A stretch of DNA of 64,000 nucleotides, taken from assembly GCF_000003605.2 (NCBI RefSeq), contig NW_003116452.1, positions 330,338-394,337 on the forward strand, written 5' to 3'. The notes below the pieces were generated by a model. That model was not told the origin of the DNA. It did not search any database and saw only the letters and a list, made by a program, of their open reading frames with translations. Of the stretch, positions 13,690-24,650 are shown one piece after another (the first letter of the stretch is position 1; the number at the start of each line of letters is the position of its first letter). A program made the translations under genes and the position numbers. Source of the DNA: Saccoglossus kowalevskii (Eukaryota > Hemichordata > Enteropneusta > Harrimaniidae).

Positions 13690-15240
13690 GAAACTGCTAC
13701 GAAAATATAAACATAAATAAAGGTATACTCTTACGCATGGTTTTGTGTAACATTATCAAAGTTCAGTCAATAACCGCGTTGCAAAATATTGGGATGATAT
13801 ATTGTAGCAATAACCTAATTGAATCATTCCTATTTTGTTAAGTGCACTTATGATATGATAAACCTATACAGCCGAGAACGATCCAACGAATCTTTCAAGC
13901 TAGAAACAAATTCGAGGGACATTACTACAGATCAGCTTGCGGTTTTTCTAAGCAGACAATGATATACCGAAAGCAATATATTACTGGGGTCTCGACCTTA
14001 TTTATCTCGATTTAAACTTTAGATCCCATTGAAGTCCTCGTAGGCTTTACCGTATACATAGAATTTTAAACATAACTACATATTTATTTATAGTGACAGA
14101 ATAATTTCGAGCGTAAAACCAAATGATCGCTCGAAGAAGCATTTTCAGTTTTCATTCGTTAGTAATCTCGCCAATTTGTATTAGATGCATTCAGTTTCAG
14201 GGAAGCCGTACTCGTGTAATTGAATACGTGACTGTCGAATGGTTCCCAGTGTACGAAGACGCCAATTAAACGGAGATAACTTTAGCTAATTTTTCACGTA
14301 CGTCTACCGATGTATTTTGATGCCAAATTATCATCTGTGTGTAACTGCATTCTGAACACTCGAATTTGGAATGCGTTCACCATCGTGTCTCAACGATTTC
14401 CGGATTTACAGTATAATCTAAGTTGTTAAAATATACAAATGTCTACGAACTCAACACAATTACAGTTGTTCCGTCTTTGACGCTAAAATGCACTCAAAAT
14501 ACATATTGAAAAATATAAATTTATTTAAAAGATCGATACCAGAATTTCCATGTAATTTAGGGTTATGATCATATAATATAAATATTCACGCAATCTGCAC
14601 TGTATACCTTGAGTTTTAGTTAGTCAGAGAAGTTCAAACTTGAAAGCTCCTTTCGTGTCGTTCAGTTTCTTATGAAACGTTTACACTAGGTTGATGTCTT
14701 GCTTATCAAAAAAAGACTACGAAATCGGGTATTGTTGCTAGTGTATTTGTTCGATTATAACAATATATTATACATTATGTTGGCTACACAATTAAGCCTA
14801 ACCATACGTTTAACATTTCCGCAATCATGCCCTAAGGCGAAAAAATGCAACATCAACAACATCTGGACGATCTTCTACAGATACACACACCTTGTATATA
14901 TATAGCGTGCAGAAATCAACTTCTGGTAAATAACAAGGTAAACAGATATAATATATGTAACTGGCACTGTTATATGTGAGAAAGTAAAACAAAATTAAAC
15001 AAATTTATTGACTCCTGGAAAAAGGGAATTTCTTTAACATTTTGTGTCACAATATTCGAGTCAGAAGTGACCGCATTTGATGATATAAATAACCTAATAG
15101 AATCATTCCAGTTTTGTTAAGTGTACTCATGATTCGACAAACCTGGGCATCGTATATAGCGAATATACCATGCAAAAGGAAGGTTTAAAAAGCGTTCCAG
15201 CAGCTCAGCTAGGGGTTTTCAAGCCAGACAAAGATATATT
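13690..15240 (+). repeat. 1.4-kb subrepeats, partial copies B1 and B2
   Basis: 13690-14480 carries the right-hand part of the subrepeat (ATATATTGTAGCAATAACC at 13797, GTCTCGACCTTATTTATC at 13989, ATCTCGCCAATTTG at 14165). 14480-15240 carries most of another (AGAATTTCCATGTAATTTA at 14541, GTCTTGCTTATCAAAAAA at 14695, AATAGAATCATTCCAG at 15095). Both are shorter than A1 and A2. Confidence 0.6.
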
Positions 15241-18126
15241 CTTAAATATTATCTTGTATTGGCCTTTTTGTTATAAGTGTGTTACAAATTGGTTAATTTA
15301 GTAATTTCATTCAATTACATTCTTTGATGCACCGTCTTAAATGAGATAATTACTCACTACTTTATATCATATTATTGTTCAATTAAAAGTACTGAACTAA
15401 ACACCCATAAACGCCACCGCCGACAAAAGATGCTAAACATATAACAAACTCCCCTAGAAACAAATTTTATGAATAGCACCTAACAAAGAAATCAACCAAG
15501 AATCATGACAACAGGTGAAATTTTATTACGTAAAAGATATTATACCATACCAGCATTCAACCAACGGTGTCATGCATTTACAAACCATTATAAAAAGAGT
15601 TGAAACAGAGCCAATCATAATATTTTAACGATACATCAGTTAAAGCAATTGTTTATTTGAGAACAAATTTTATTACAGATGTGCTTTAAATAAAAAAATT
15701 AATAATTCCACTCAGTGAATGCATGAAATGATAAATCGTTTATAGGGGACCCTTGTGATTAGTATTGACCAAATGCGAAGTATTCATGCAAGTTTAGGAA
15801 CAGCTTTTTGAATCCAGTGTACGTCACTCGTGCACAGCAGTCTTTTGTGTTTTATAGCATCCCGAAAGGAACATCACACTGTAAGTATTTATTCAGTCTT
15901 TGGGATTGATGTTCTGCGGTTATCTGCTAACTCTAGAATATATAGAATATATTACGAGCCTAGACATTCGATTGATACGGTGCTAGGGTAAATATTGCAT
16001 CATAACGTATTGATATATTCATACAATTTGTATAAACAAAAGACACAAAAAATACGAACGAGAGCTGAAAGACTGTAGTTAGAATAGCAGGGAAGGCATA
16101 ACTATGAAATTCAAAATGAAACATATTTGGATTACATTTCAATGAGCCAGACACAGTACAAACAGTGTTTTATTGTACGAAGTACTGTACAATGTTACAA
16201 TTTTGACAAAAACATTTCATACAATTGTGTAATCGCATTTTGTCAAATTGCTTCAGTCGTCGACTATGAACCGTATGTTTCTACCACCTTTTGTGATTTT
16301 GACTGATATATGGCGTATTGCCACATGTGTAAGATACACTCACTCTTTTCAAAATATTTGACATGCTATATGTTTTGTTGTTCTTCCGTTAACTGAATAT
16401 GTCATGTGTGTGTATCCATATTATTACTAATATAACAAGGCATTGATAACATCTAATACTATTTCCACTTACGTGATGTAAACTTGATATTGCCCATCCA
16501 TATATTGCAAACCAGAATATAGATTAGGCTTAAATCATGTGATAGCAGCGTGTATCATACTGAACTAATCAACTAAGTTTTAATTATATCTATTGCATTG
16601 CTCAATCCATTTCAAAGTATTCACTTCTCTCATGGCAACAGAATTCTCTTTTGAAAGACGGTGAGTCCTCACAGAGAGACGGTCCCTATGACCATCATCA
16701 CATCACATCTTATCCTCTGCTACAAATCGTAGAATGCAAAAATATTTGATTGATAGATGATACATTATATTAGACATACATCTTGAACAAAAAACTATGT
16801 CTGTGTACAAAAATCCATTATTTTTTTTAAATATATATATTTCATTTTGTTGAACATTATTCCGCAAGGTTGTACATCATGTTTGTTTGTTTTGTTAACA
16901 CTGTATGGCGCTATACATATTATCACTCCTCCGACATGAGTTGAGCTAGTAAAGCAACAAATTAACAACCGTCGAGTGACATCACTCCTCAGCTATGTTT
17001 AATAGTTATTTAGGACTACGATTACCAAATATTATCTTCTATATCTCACATATCAAGACGTTTTGTCGTTCGAATCGTATCATCCAACATGCGAGGTATG
17101 GATTCTACTCTAAGCTGCAAGCTTCCCCAAATTCATTAGATTCCTGATTGTGATCACCAAGATTGACATAACCAATCAGCTTCACAGTTGTCTTGTCATG
17201 TCGGCTTTTCGTGTTCTTTTATAGTGAACAGGACAACATGTGGTCTGTGCATACCTATTATCTGTGTTGTTTGCTTTGCATTGCTCCAGGCTGACAAGTT
17301 GTAGTCTGCAGAAGTTCTTATTACGAGCTAACTTGTCCCACTAAATACCATTCATTTCTCTTCTAAGTCTGTCATACTGTTGCGCGAAGCCATGTATGAA
17401 TGTACTTCACAATTTCATCTTCTCGAGACTACATTTCTCAAATATCGATGTGCTTGATTAACACACTTTATCGGCTGTTTTGTGTGTCAATCAGCTTTTA
17501 AACTGTACTGATGAATTTTGCACTGCATTTGCCGCCTCTCTATAATATTGGTCTCTAGACTACGTTTATACCTTCTCCAATTACACCTTCTCTGGAAAGA
17601 CGTGTATTCTTTCGCATATTTTCCAGTACAGACTTCCACATTTCAAAGTCGGTAATAAAAAGTCAAATATAGGTTTGATTTTAACCGGCTTAAAACCATC
17701 CAACTTTGTTGTTGACTCATTCTGTCAATTATTGTTCATTAATATCATAATCAAATGAGGTAACATTCCATCAAATTCTAATTTATGTCTGTGTTTTAAG
17801 TACCCTTTGCCCGCAGTCATTGTTAAAAACATGTTTAGCATAAAACAAAATCAATTGAATAGCAATTCTCGTAAACATTATTAATAGCTATTGTAGTTTA
17901 CTAAGAAAAGAGGCAATTTTCCCGGTCGCTGGCATCTAGTTTCAAAATGTAGTAAAATAATAATATTTAGTTAAGTAAAAGCGTATGAAATAAATATTAG
18001 AGACAGATGCTGAACATTAATATGAATTTTGACAATGATATTATTTTCCAAAATAAATTATATGAAAATTTTGTTAAATTAGTTTGGTTACTCTCAAGTC
18101 AATAATTGTTATAAGTAAGTGGTAAT

Positions 18127-18772
18127 ATATCTGTTCTATTTTTATAGAAGAACCTTTCCAAATAAAAAAAAAAATTCTATAATTTAAAAATATAAGAGGT
18201 AGTCACTAAACCATGTACTTTCACACTCAAGCAAGAGAATAGACATGTTGGTGAACTAGCCTTGCACTGTGAGTGTTTTATTGTTTACACTAAAGTTTTT
18301 TTCACAAATAAAAAAAAAGAACTGCAGACCACACTTCTTTATATTTATTAATGGGCAAGCCATGTTTCCACATACAAAAATACACATAATATATTTCTAT
18401 TTAATTTANNNNNNNNNNNNNNNNNNNNNNNNNNNNNNNNNNNNNNNNNNNNNNNNNNCACATCTTCCACCCACCACACACATTTTAGCCACAATTGAAC
18501 AAACAAGAAAGCAACAAATATCATGCTGCATCTTGAAAACAACGAGATACCGCATTACAGCCAGTCATTACAAACATGACATGCTCCACCCCCCCAGTAC
18601 ACCCTACAGCATTAATGGTTCCTATACTCATTTGCATCTATGTACAACAAGCTTAGCCAATAGATGCACCTGACTCATCAAACTTTTGACCAACCACTCA
18701 TTCTAAATATTGTTGAGTGAGGGCGCTATTTACTAATGAGAGGAATCTTTTAAATAAATTAAACAGATATAC
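18127..18772 (+). mobile_element. TIR element copy 1 (in unit C, holds the assembly gap)
   Basis: Ends are imperfect inverted repeats beginning ATATCTGTT on each side, about 40 bases long. The whole segment matches 28190-29183 in reverse orientation (for example CACTGTGAGTGTTTTATTG, TACACCCTACAGCAT and CAGGTGCATC strings). It is absent from units A and B at this place, so it arrived after the duplications. Interior 18409-18458 is unresolved. No transposase frame is visible; probably a non-autonomous DNA transposon, superfamily not determined. Confidence 0.65.
18409..18458. other. Assembly gap (50 N)
   Basis: Run of exactly 50 N, a placeholder length. The flanks align to copy 2 of the same TIR element at 28887 and 28472, so the missing piece is likely about 414 bases rather than 50. 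Open frames drawn across it are artefacts. Confidence 0.95.
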
Positions 18773-19429
18773 ATAATATTTATTTTATTGGTGATTGGGT
18801 TTACCTTTTAACTCTTCCGCTGATACTATGGGTCACATCAGCATCAAGAAGTGCCTTTAATGCATTGTTTAATTCTGCAAAAAACATCATATAAAGTATG
18901 TTAACAATTGATATATTTGAAGTACATGCAATGGCGAATACGCAGTCAAGTTTGAATATGAATGAATATAAGGTTATTACAAAGATACCTCAAAATATGC
19001 ACGAAGAAAGTACAGCTGGAGTATTGACCGACGCGCAGCAATCAACGTTGCAATCAATATATAATTGTACCTACGATACGACACAAATAATAATCAGAAT
19101 TAGAATACACAGTGACGTTTGTTTAAATTAAAATGAAGTTTTATGGAATGGTTATTTTCTTCTCTATATTAAAGATTTTCAACATATGTATTACGTTAAA
19201 AAGCAGTGTGTATATATTATGAAATAATGCAATTTAATCTGAATTCCTCAAAACACAGTGTGTCCACCGAGACAAAAACATATTTATTCTGTCTGTACAA
19301 TATTTCAGTATATTATCGACAGCATAGCCAACAGTGGCACAATTGAATGTACGAGTATCTTATTATTATTGTTCTAGCGTGGATCCAAATGATTGCTCAA
19401 ATTTTACAAATTTGTATTAGTTTTTTTTT

Positions 19430-20040
19430 CAGGTATTTACTTTAAAAAAAACCGACATCAGAATTCCCATGTAATTTATGACAAAACAGTATTTGGGTCA
19501 GTATTTTAGTTTCGTTCAGTTTCCTGCAAACCTTTAACACTTAGTTAGTGTCTTGCTAATTCCCACAATACGATCTAGTATTGTTGTCAGTGTATTTGAA
19601 CAATTAAGCCTACCCATGCATTTAACACTTCTGCTATCACTCTCTGAGAACAAAACACGTGGTATATAACACCTGGAATTCCTTTTCAAAATACACATCA
19701 AAGAAACACAAACTTTTTAGGGAAAATACCCGGATATAGAAGTTACTATATCTGATAAATGTATATTTATATCTATCTATGTAAGAAAGTACTAAACGTA
19801 CTGGGCTTATATACGACATGTCACAGTATATGGTTCAGTTATTCACTACATTTGATGATCTGTTGAGGAAATAACCCAATAGAATCATTCCTGGTTTGTT
19901 AAATGTTAACGCAGCAAATCTACCAAGGAACATAGAGATTTAAATGATGTTCAAGCTCAACTGGCAGGTTTTCGAACTCGATAATATACCCTGAAGCACC
20001 ATAATACTCATTCGATGAATACAATTAAAACACTTTTATG
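19430..20040 (+). repeat. 1.4-kb subrepeat, partial copy in unit C
   Basis: Contains the AGAATTCCCATGTAATTTA landmark (19460), GTGTCTTGCTAATTC (19548), AATTAAGCCTACCCATGCA (19603) and AATAGAATCATTCCTGG (19878), in the same order as in the other copies. Internal deletions reduce it to about 600 bases. Confidence 0.55.
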
Positions 20041-20169
20041 GGCATTTTGGTTCACTTCATGAAATAAGTGTCTTCCAAATTAGTTCTTTGATGCACCGCC
20101 TTAAATGAGATAATTACTCACTAATTTGTATCATATTAATGTTTAATTAAAACTACTAAATTAGACACC

Positions 20170-20892
20170 TGTTAGGAAGTTGTTAGGAGTTTTTTTATGC
20201 ATATTTACATTTCCAGCGATATTCACTGTCGCATCTCCAATGTGAAAGTTCGTGATATGTCGCCAGCTGAATTAGTTTCCTTTGTCATGGTATATGTTTA
20301 GCGAATCGATTGTTCAGTACCAGCTCTCATTGACTACGTTACCCGTATCATTATATAACATTAGTAGCTGAGACAATGAGCACATTAATTAGTCACAGCA
20401 GGTGGTCGTCTAATCATTTCCACCGGCTTTGAACTTGGGAAACTGATATAGCTTAATTGATCTCAATCGCCAAGGATAGTAACAGCGGTTTTTTATTTCA
20501 TAATTAATGCCAACCAAACATGGTAACCAACATCCGAGTTGTATTGTCTTCATTTATCTTAATTGCCAATTATTGTAACAGTGGTTTCCTTTTCATTAAT
20601 TAGCGCTAATCAAATATTGTAATTAATATTCGAAGTGTATTGTTTTTAATTACAAACACTGGCTAAAGTGCAGCTGGCGCATGATAGAAGTTAACCCTTA
20701 AAAGAGTACACACAACGAGTGGAACTGGGCTTCGGGCAGCATACTGAGGGCAAGGAAGCGGAGGCAGAGAGTAGCAAGCATTACGACCCGGTCGCTCAAG
20801 CTAAACTGCAGAATTAAACCGTTTCTTTCTCACTCCTGGTCCGAAACAGAACTCACACCAACCCAATCCGACTCGAAACCATCACCCCGACA
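20170..20892. mobile_element. Solo LTR fossil (LTR retrotransposon, probably Gypsy-like)
   Basis: A 723-base segment absent from units B and D at the same point. It begins TGTTAGG and ends CCCCGACA, an imperfect TG...CA inverted terminus, and is flanked by CACC on both sides (20166-20169 and 20893-20896), which fits a 4-base target duplication. Inside is a tandem pair of about 95-base repeats (20457-20550 and 20551-20648). The last 150 bases are GC-richer, as in many LTR 3' portions. No second LTR or internal coding part is seen in the window, so it looks like a solo LTR. It is younger than the array duplications. The family call is tentative. Confidence 0.55.
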
Positions 20893-23800
20893 CACCCATA
20901 ACCGTCGCTGACAAATGATACGGACAAATATAACAAATAAAACACAACTCCCTAGAAATACACAAGACCAAGAAATATACAACACTAATTAGCAACATGA
21001 CTTTACAGTCAAGAGAGCAGGTGTTTATTTGATACGTGAGATCAATTTTAATACGCGAGAGGTAGAGGTAGTCCATGTAAAACCAACGGTGTCATATATT
21101 TACAAACCATGATAGGAAGGTTTTAAACGGAGCCAATCACAATATTTTAGTTTAAATAGTTATTCTTTTCAGTCAACGAGGTCGATCGGGAATTAGATGC
21201 ATAACATGAGACATCGTTTTGTGGCTATCTAACTATCCATCTTATTACTACTATAACAAGGCAAGGCATTTTTAAAATCTAGTACTTGTTATTTCAACTT
21301 ACTTGATGTGAACTAGATAGTATCCATCCATCTATTACAAACTAGCATGTAGATTAGGCTTAAAACATGTGATGGCAGAATGTATCTTGCTTCTTTATCT
21401 ATTGCCTTGTCAATCCATTTCATAGTATTCACCACTCTCATGGCAACACGTCTCTTTTGAAAGACGATGACTCCCCCCAGGGAAACGGACACTATGACAT
21501 CTCATCACACATCTTATCTTTTGCTGATGAAAGTTAGTTTATACCTCTGATTGAAATAAAATATAATAAATATTAGATCATATGGAATGCAACAAATATT
21601 GATTGTGGCTAATACTAGTATATTATATTATATTAGATATACATCTTAATACGTCCAAACAAAAAGATAAATTCTTTGGCATACATACATCCATTATTGT
21701 CTTTTTAATATATTTATATACTGTCACATATTGTTTATGGTACTGTGTACAATATACAGTTATACAGGTTGTTGAACCTAATTTCTAAAGGTCATACTTC
21801 ATGTTTTTTTTTTCCGTAAACACTGGATGGCGCTATACCCAATACTACTCTTTCGAAATCCGTTGAGCTAGTAAAACGGCTGCAAACGAGTAACACGACT
21901 CCTTAACCTCAACTAACTGAATTCCTTTTTTATTAAGCAATAACTTTGGAGACAATAAATGTGCGCATAGTTTTATTGAAGAGATTTTGAAGTAAATACT
22001 TGTTTTAATGTAGTTTGAAACACTATAGACGTATGTATGATGTTTTATCGGACGTTTGAATTTAAGCGGTTTGTTAAGATTGTATCGAATCGAAATCATT
22101 ATATCTGCTTTAATTTAAACCGACATTATAACTATAAATGGACTATAAATGGAACCCTAAACAATAGGGATTAGTTCGTTACGCGTCCTGCTGCTATACA
22201 CAGCTCCGGTAATTGTTCAGTAAATTGATTTTTTCGGTGTACTTTCGGCCAATATGTCGAACCAAAAATGCATAGGTGTGACTATGAATATACTAGCCTT
22301 GATGTGACGTTACGATTGTGGTCCCAAATAGCGTGTACCTCATGATGAGTTGGCTAACTTGTCCAAACATTTAGTTAGTTTATAATCCAAATCTGCTTAT
22401 CCATGTAGTGGATTCAGTGAAAACAAAGGAGTCTCAGTCAGGACAAGACTCTGAGAGCAAGAAAATACATTTATTTCCACAGCTTGTAAAACACTAGAAA
22501 TATTCACGTGTCCGGAATATCGACCGTTCTTTTCTGCGGTCATTTTGCTTTTCCATTCAGTGTAACTTTTATTTGCGTTGAAAATAAAAACAAGAGTTTT
22601 CCGTTTCATAAATGAGCATGTATTTATTTTATGTTCGATTAAAATCTGTTGTGAACCAAAATGAAGGCTAGTTTACAGTGGTGAATACTGGGTTCCGGCC
22701 GATCGACAACCGGCTAGTGTCCCCCTAGTGTAACGTTACAGTAAATGTACTTTTGGGTAGATTGACGGCGGGTCTGCGCTGCGTCAGTATCACTGTCATA
22801 TGCTCATTGAATTCGAATATGAACGACATGATTTTGTTTTCTATTACTCGTCATATAAGTCTGTCTGTATGTTTGATGTGTCAGACAAAATGGTGGTGAG
22901 ATATTTTGACGAGTTCAGTTATTTGAATCCATAATAAATTATCATGAATCTTATTATTTATTTGATATTAGTCTACACCGTATTGTAATATTTGTGACTA
23001 TGAATATACTAGCCATGGAATCGGTGGTGGTGCTGGTATATGGTTCGATATATTTTCATGTTTATTGACTAGCTAATAATATTTCGAACGAGATGCTGGT
23101 CACCTAGCTGGAAAACAATTCGATAAAAGGTCGCGAGTACCACGATTTTATGCGATATGATAAAATCCTCTGGAGAATCCCTCTTCGGAGTCGTGGATTA
23201 TTTGAAAATAGCATTTTAACATTGTGTTTTATTCATGAGAGTGTCTGCATAAACCTTTGCCTATAGCATTCTGGTGTAAAAACAAATGTTTCAACTGTAT
23301 GACTCTTTACCGTGGATATCATAACATGTAGTGGGAATATACGTTTCAACGTTTTATTTTGGCGCATTACCTGTGGTTTTGTTTCTCCCGGGGCAAGCCA
23401 CTTTTCGTCTCGTTGACTTCGTGTCTGACATACTTGTGATTGCATTGAAATGCGTTTCCATGTCAAGTTGCGTGCATACCCAAATGAGGCATTGTGACAC
23501 CCATGTTGAAAAAAAAAATCTGACGAAGTGACATTCGGACAAAAAATAAATCCAGCAAAAGTCAAATCGATTGAGTTGGCAGTTACTTACGACTTCCCCT
23601 TGAATGCATTTTTTTCTCAAATACATTCAGAACATGGATATATTTGACATCGGTGAGGATGTTTTGAAAGAAAATAATAAACGTGTTAGAAAAAAAAATA
23701 GAAAATAATAACGGCGTGGCACTGTTTACTGCAAACTGCACTTAGGTTTGCTTTATAATCACAAAAATTTCATCACTCATACATGATTTTTATTATAACT

Positions 23801-23931
23801 CGTTTATACAAGTACGCTATATTGGTTCTTTTATACTGCTAAAATGAGTCGTGCAGCCGAGAAAAAGCTTGCACACAATTTATAACCTATCCACAGACAG
23901 TCGAAATAATAAATGGGTGATGTATGGGTCC

Positions 23932-24078
23932 CACAGTCGCGCGTATCCCGAGTTGTTCGGGGATCACTTGATGATATTTACGTACGCCCTAGAAAAAATA
24001 TTAGTTACTTGTTGGGCGTACGTAAATATCATCAAGTGACTATATAACCCCAAACAATTTGGGATACGCGTGACTGTG
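23932..24078. repeat. Long near-perfect inverted repeat (hairpin)
   Basis: Left arm 23932-23989 and right arm 24014-24078 are reverse complements over nearly their full length, with about five mismatches and one 7-base gap, around a 24-base loop. Inner ends read CGTACGCCC and GGGCGTACG; outer ends CACAGTC and GACTGTG. It could be a foldback transposon remnant or a transcribed hairpin. The short open frame at 23851-24039 exists only because of this repeat. Confidence 0.85.
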
Positions 24079-24371
24079 CTATTACACTCAGTATACAAAA
24101 TAAAGAAAATAAGAAAGGTACCGACTTCGACATACTACAGGCATGTCACAAATTATCCAATTTTCATTTCCCGGGACTCCGTTGTACTATAAACGGAAGT
24201 CATAATATTCTTATATCGATCGCTATTTTATTTGTGAACAAATTACAAGTACCGATATTCTGCCAAACTTTGAAAATGACGTCCGCTATCGATTTTGCCA
24301 ACTCTTGCCATCATATGAGATATATTATGAATATTTCTATTGGCTGAAATTTGCGGTTCCGTGAACTTTAG

Positions 24372-24650
24372 ATGCACAAGATGTTGGCAAGGACATTATT
24401 CGTCTTTATCGTGGTGATCGATTTATTACCATTTATATTTTTACTGACTACCGTTACCCAGATCCGGACTATATATGATCGTAGATATTTGTTTTTTTCG
24501 ATATTGGCCATTTCCCCTTTGGTTCTAACCGTCATTTCGCCTGTTTGTCAATTTACCATGTATTGTTTGAAAGCAGTTTATTCATGTCAATATCGCAATG
24601 AGAGTGATGATTTATTGCGAATTCCCTCACAAAGGGTTTTCAACTTGTAG
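24372..24650 (+). CDS. Candidate small membrane protein, unrecognised
   Basis: A 92-codon open frame from ATG. It predicts two hydrophobic helices, about residues 8-30 (LFVFIVVIDLLPFIFLL) and 41-70 (YLFFSILAISPLVLTVIS), and a polar tail with several charged residues. An AATAAA lies at 24669-24674, about 20 bases after the stop. I do not recognise the family; the pattern of two helices around a short arginine-rich loop is faintly like a fragment of a larger multi-pass protein, but this is not evidence of function. It lies in the segment between units C and D. It may equally be a chance frame or an exon. Confidence 0.25.
   Translation: MHKMLARTLFVFIVVIDLLPFIFLLTTVTQIRTIYDRRYLFFSILAISPLVLTVISPVCQFTMYCLKAVYSCQYRNESDDLLRIPSQRVFNL

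Larger units (their letters stand above)
9430..17030 (+). repeat. Array unit B (about 7.6 kb)
   Basis: Second unit. It opens with the first 100 bases of a 1.4-kb subrepeat, then the ACTAGCTAATA anchor (9605), GCTGACACTG (10070), the TTCCGCTGAAAC anchor (11325), the 11740-11870 segment matching A, C and D, a LINE fossil (12860-13660), two partial subrepeats (13690-15240) and a terminal section (15240-17030). The terminal section matches unit C well: 16480-16720 against 21310-21535 looks about three-quarters identical, including CTCATGGCAACA and CTCTTTTGAAAGACG. Its end carries GGCGCTATA and TTGAGCTAGTAAA, shared with C near 21830 and (GAGCTAATAAAA) D near 33690. Confidence 0.75.
17030..22120 (+). 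repeat. Array unit C (shortened, with later insertions)
   Basis: Third unit. It lacks the opening section and the LINE. 17080-17260 matches D 27530-27690; 17500-18100 matches A 3440-4080; 18815-19220 matches A, B and D; 19430-20040 is one 1.4-kb subrepeat; 20040-20169 plus 20893-22120 is the terminal section shared with B (15240-17030) and D. Two insertions break it: a TIR element at 18127-18772 and an LTR fossil at 20170-20892. Bridging the LTR restores alignment to B at 15400-15440. Confidence 0.7.

Noticed and set aside
13425-13841. 138-codon open frame
   Set aside because: It spans a LINE fossil, an AAT microsatellite and part of a subrepeat; the frame is not kept in units A or D.
18269-18673. 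134-codon open frame across the gap
   Set aside because: It reads through 50 N inside a non-autonomous transposon, so the frame is meaningless.
23233-23626. Overlapping 110- and 90-codon minus-strand frames
   Set aside because: Two frames over the same bases, both Cys/Phe-rich without domain or supporting signals; most likely chance.
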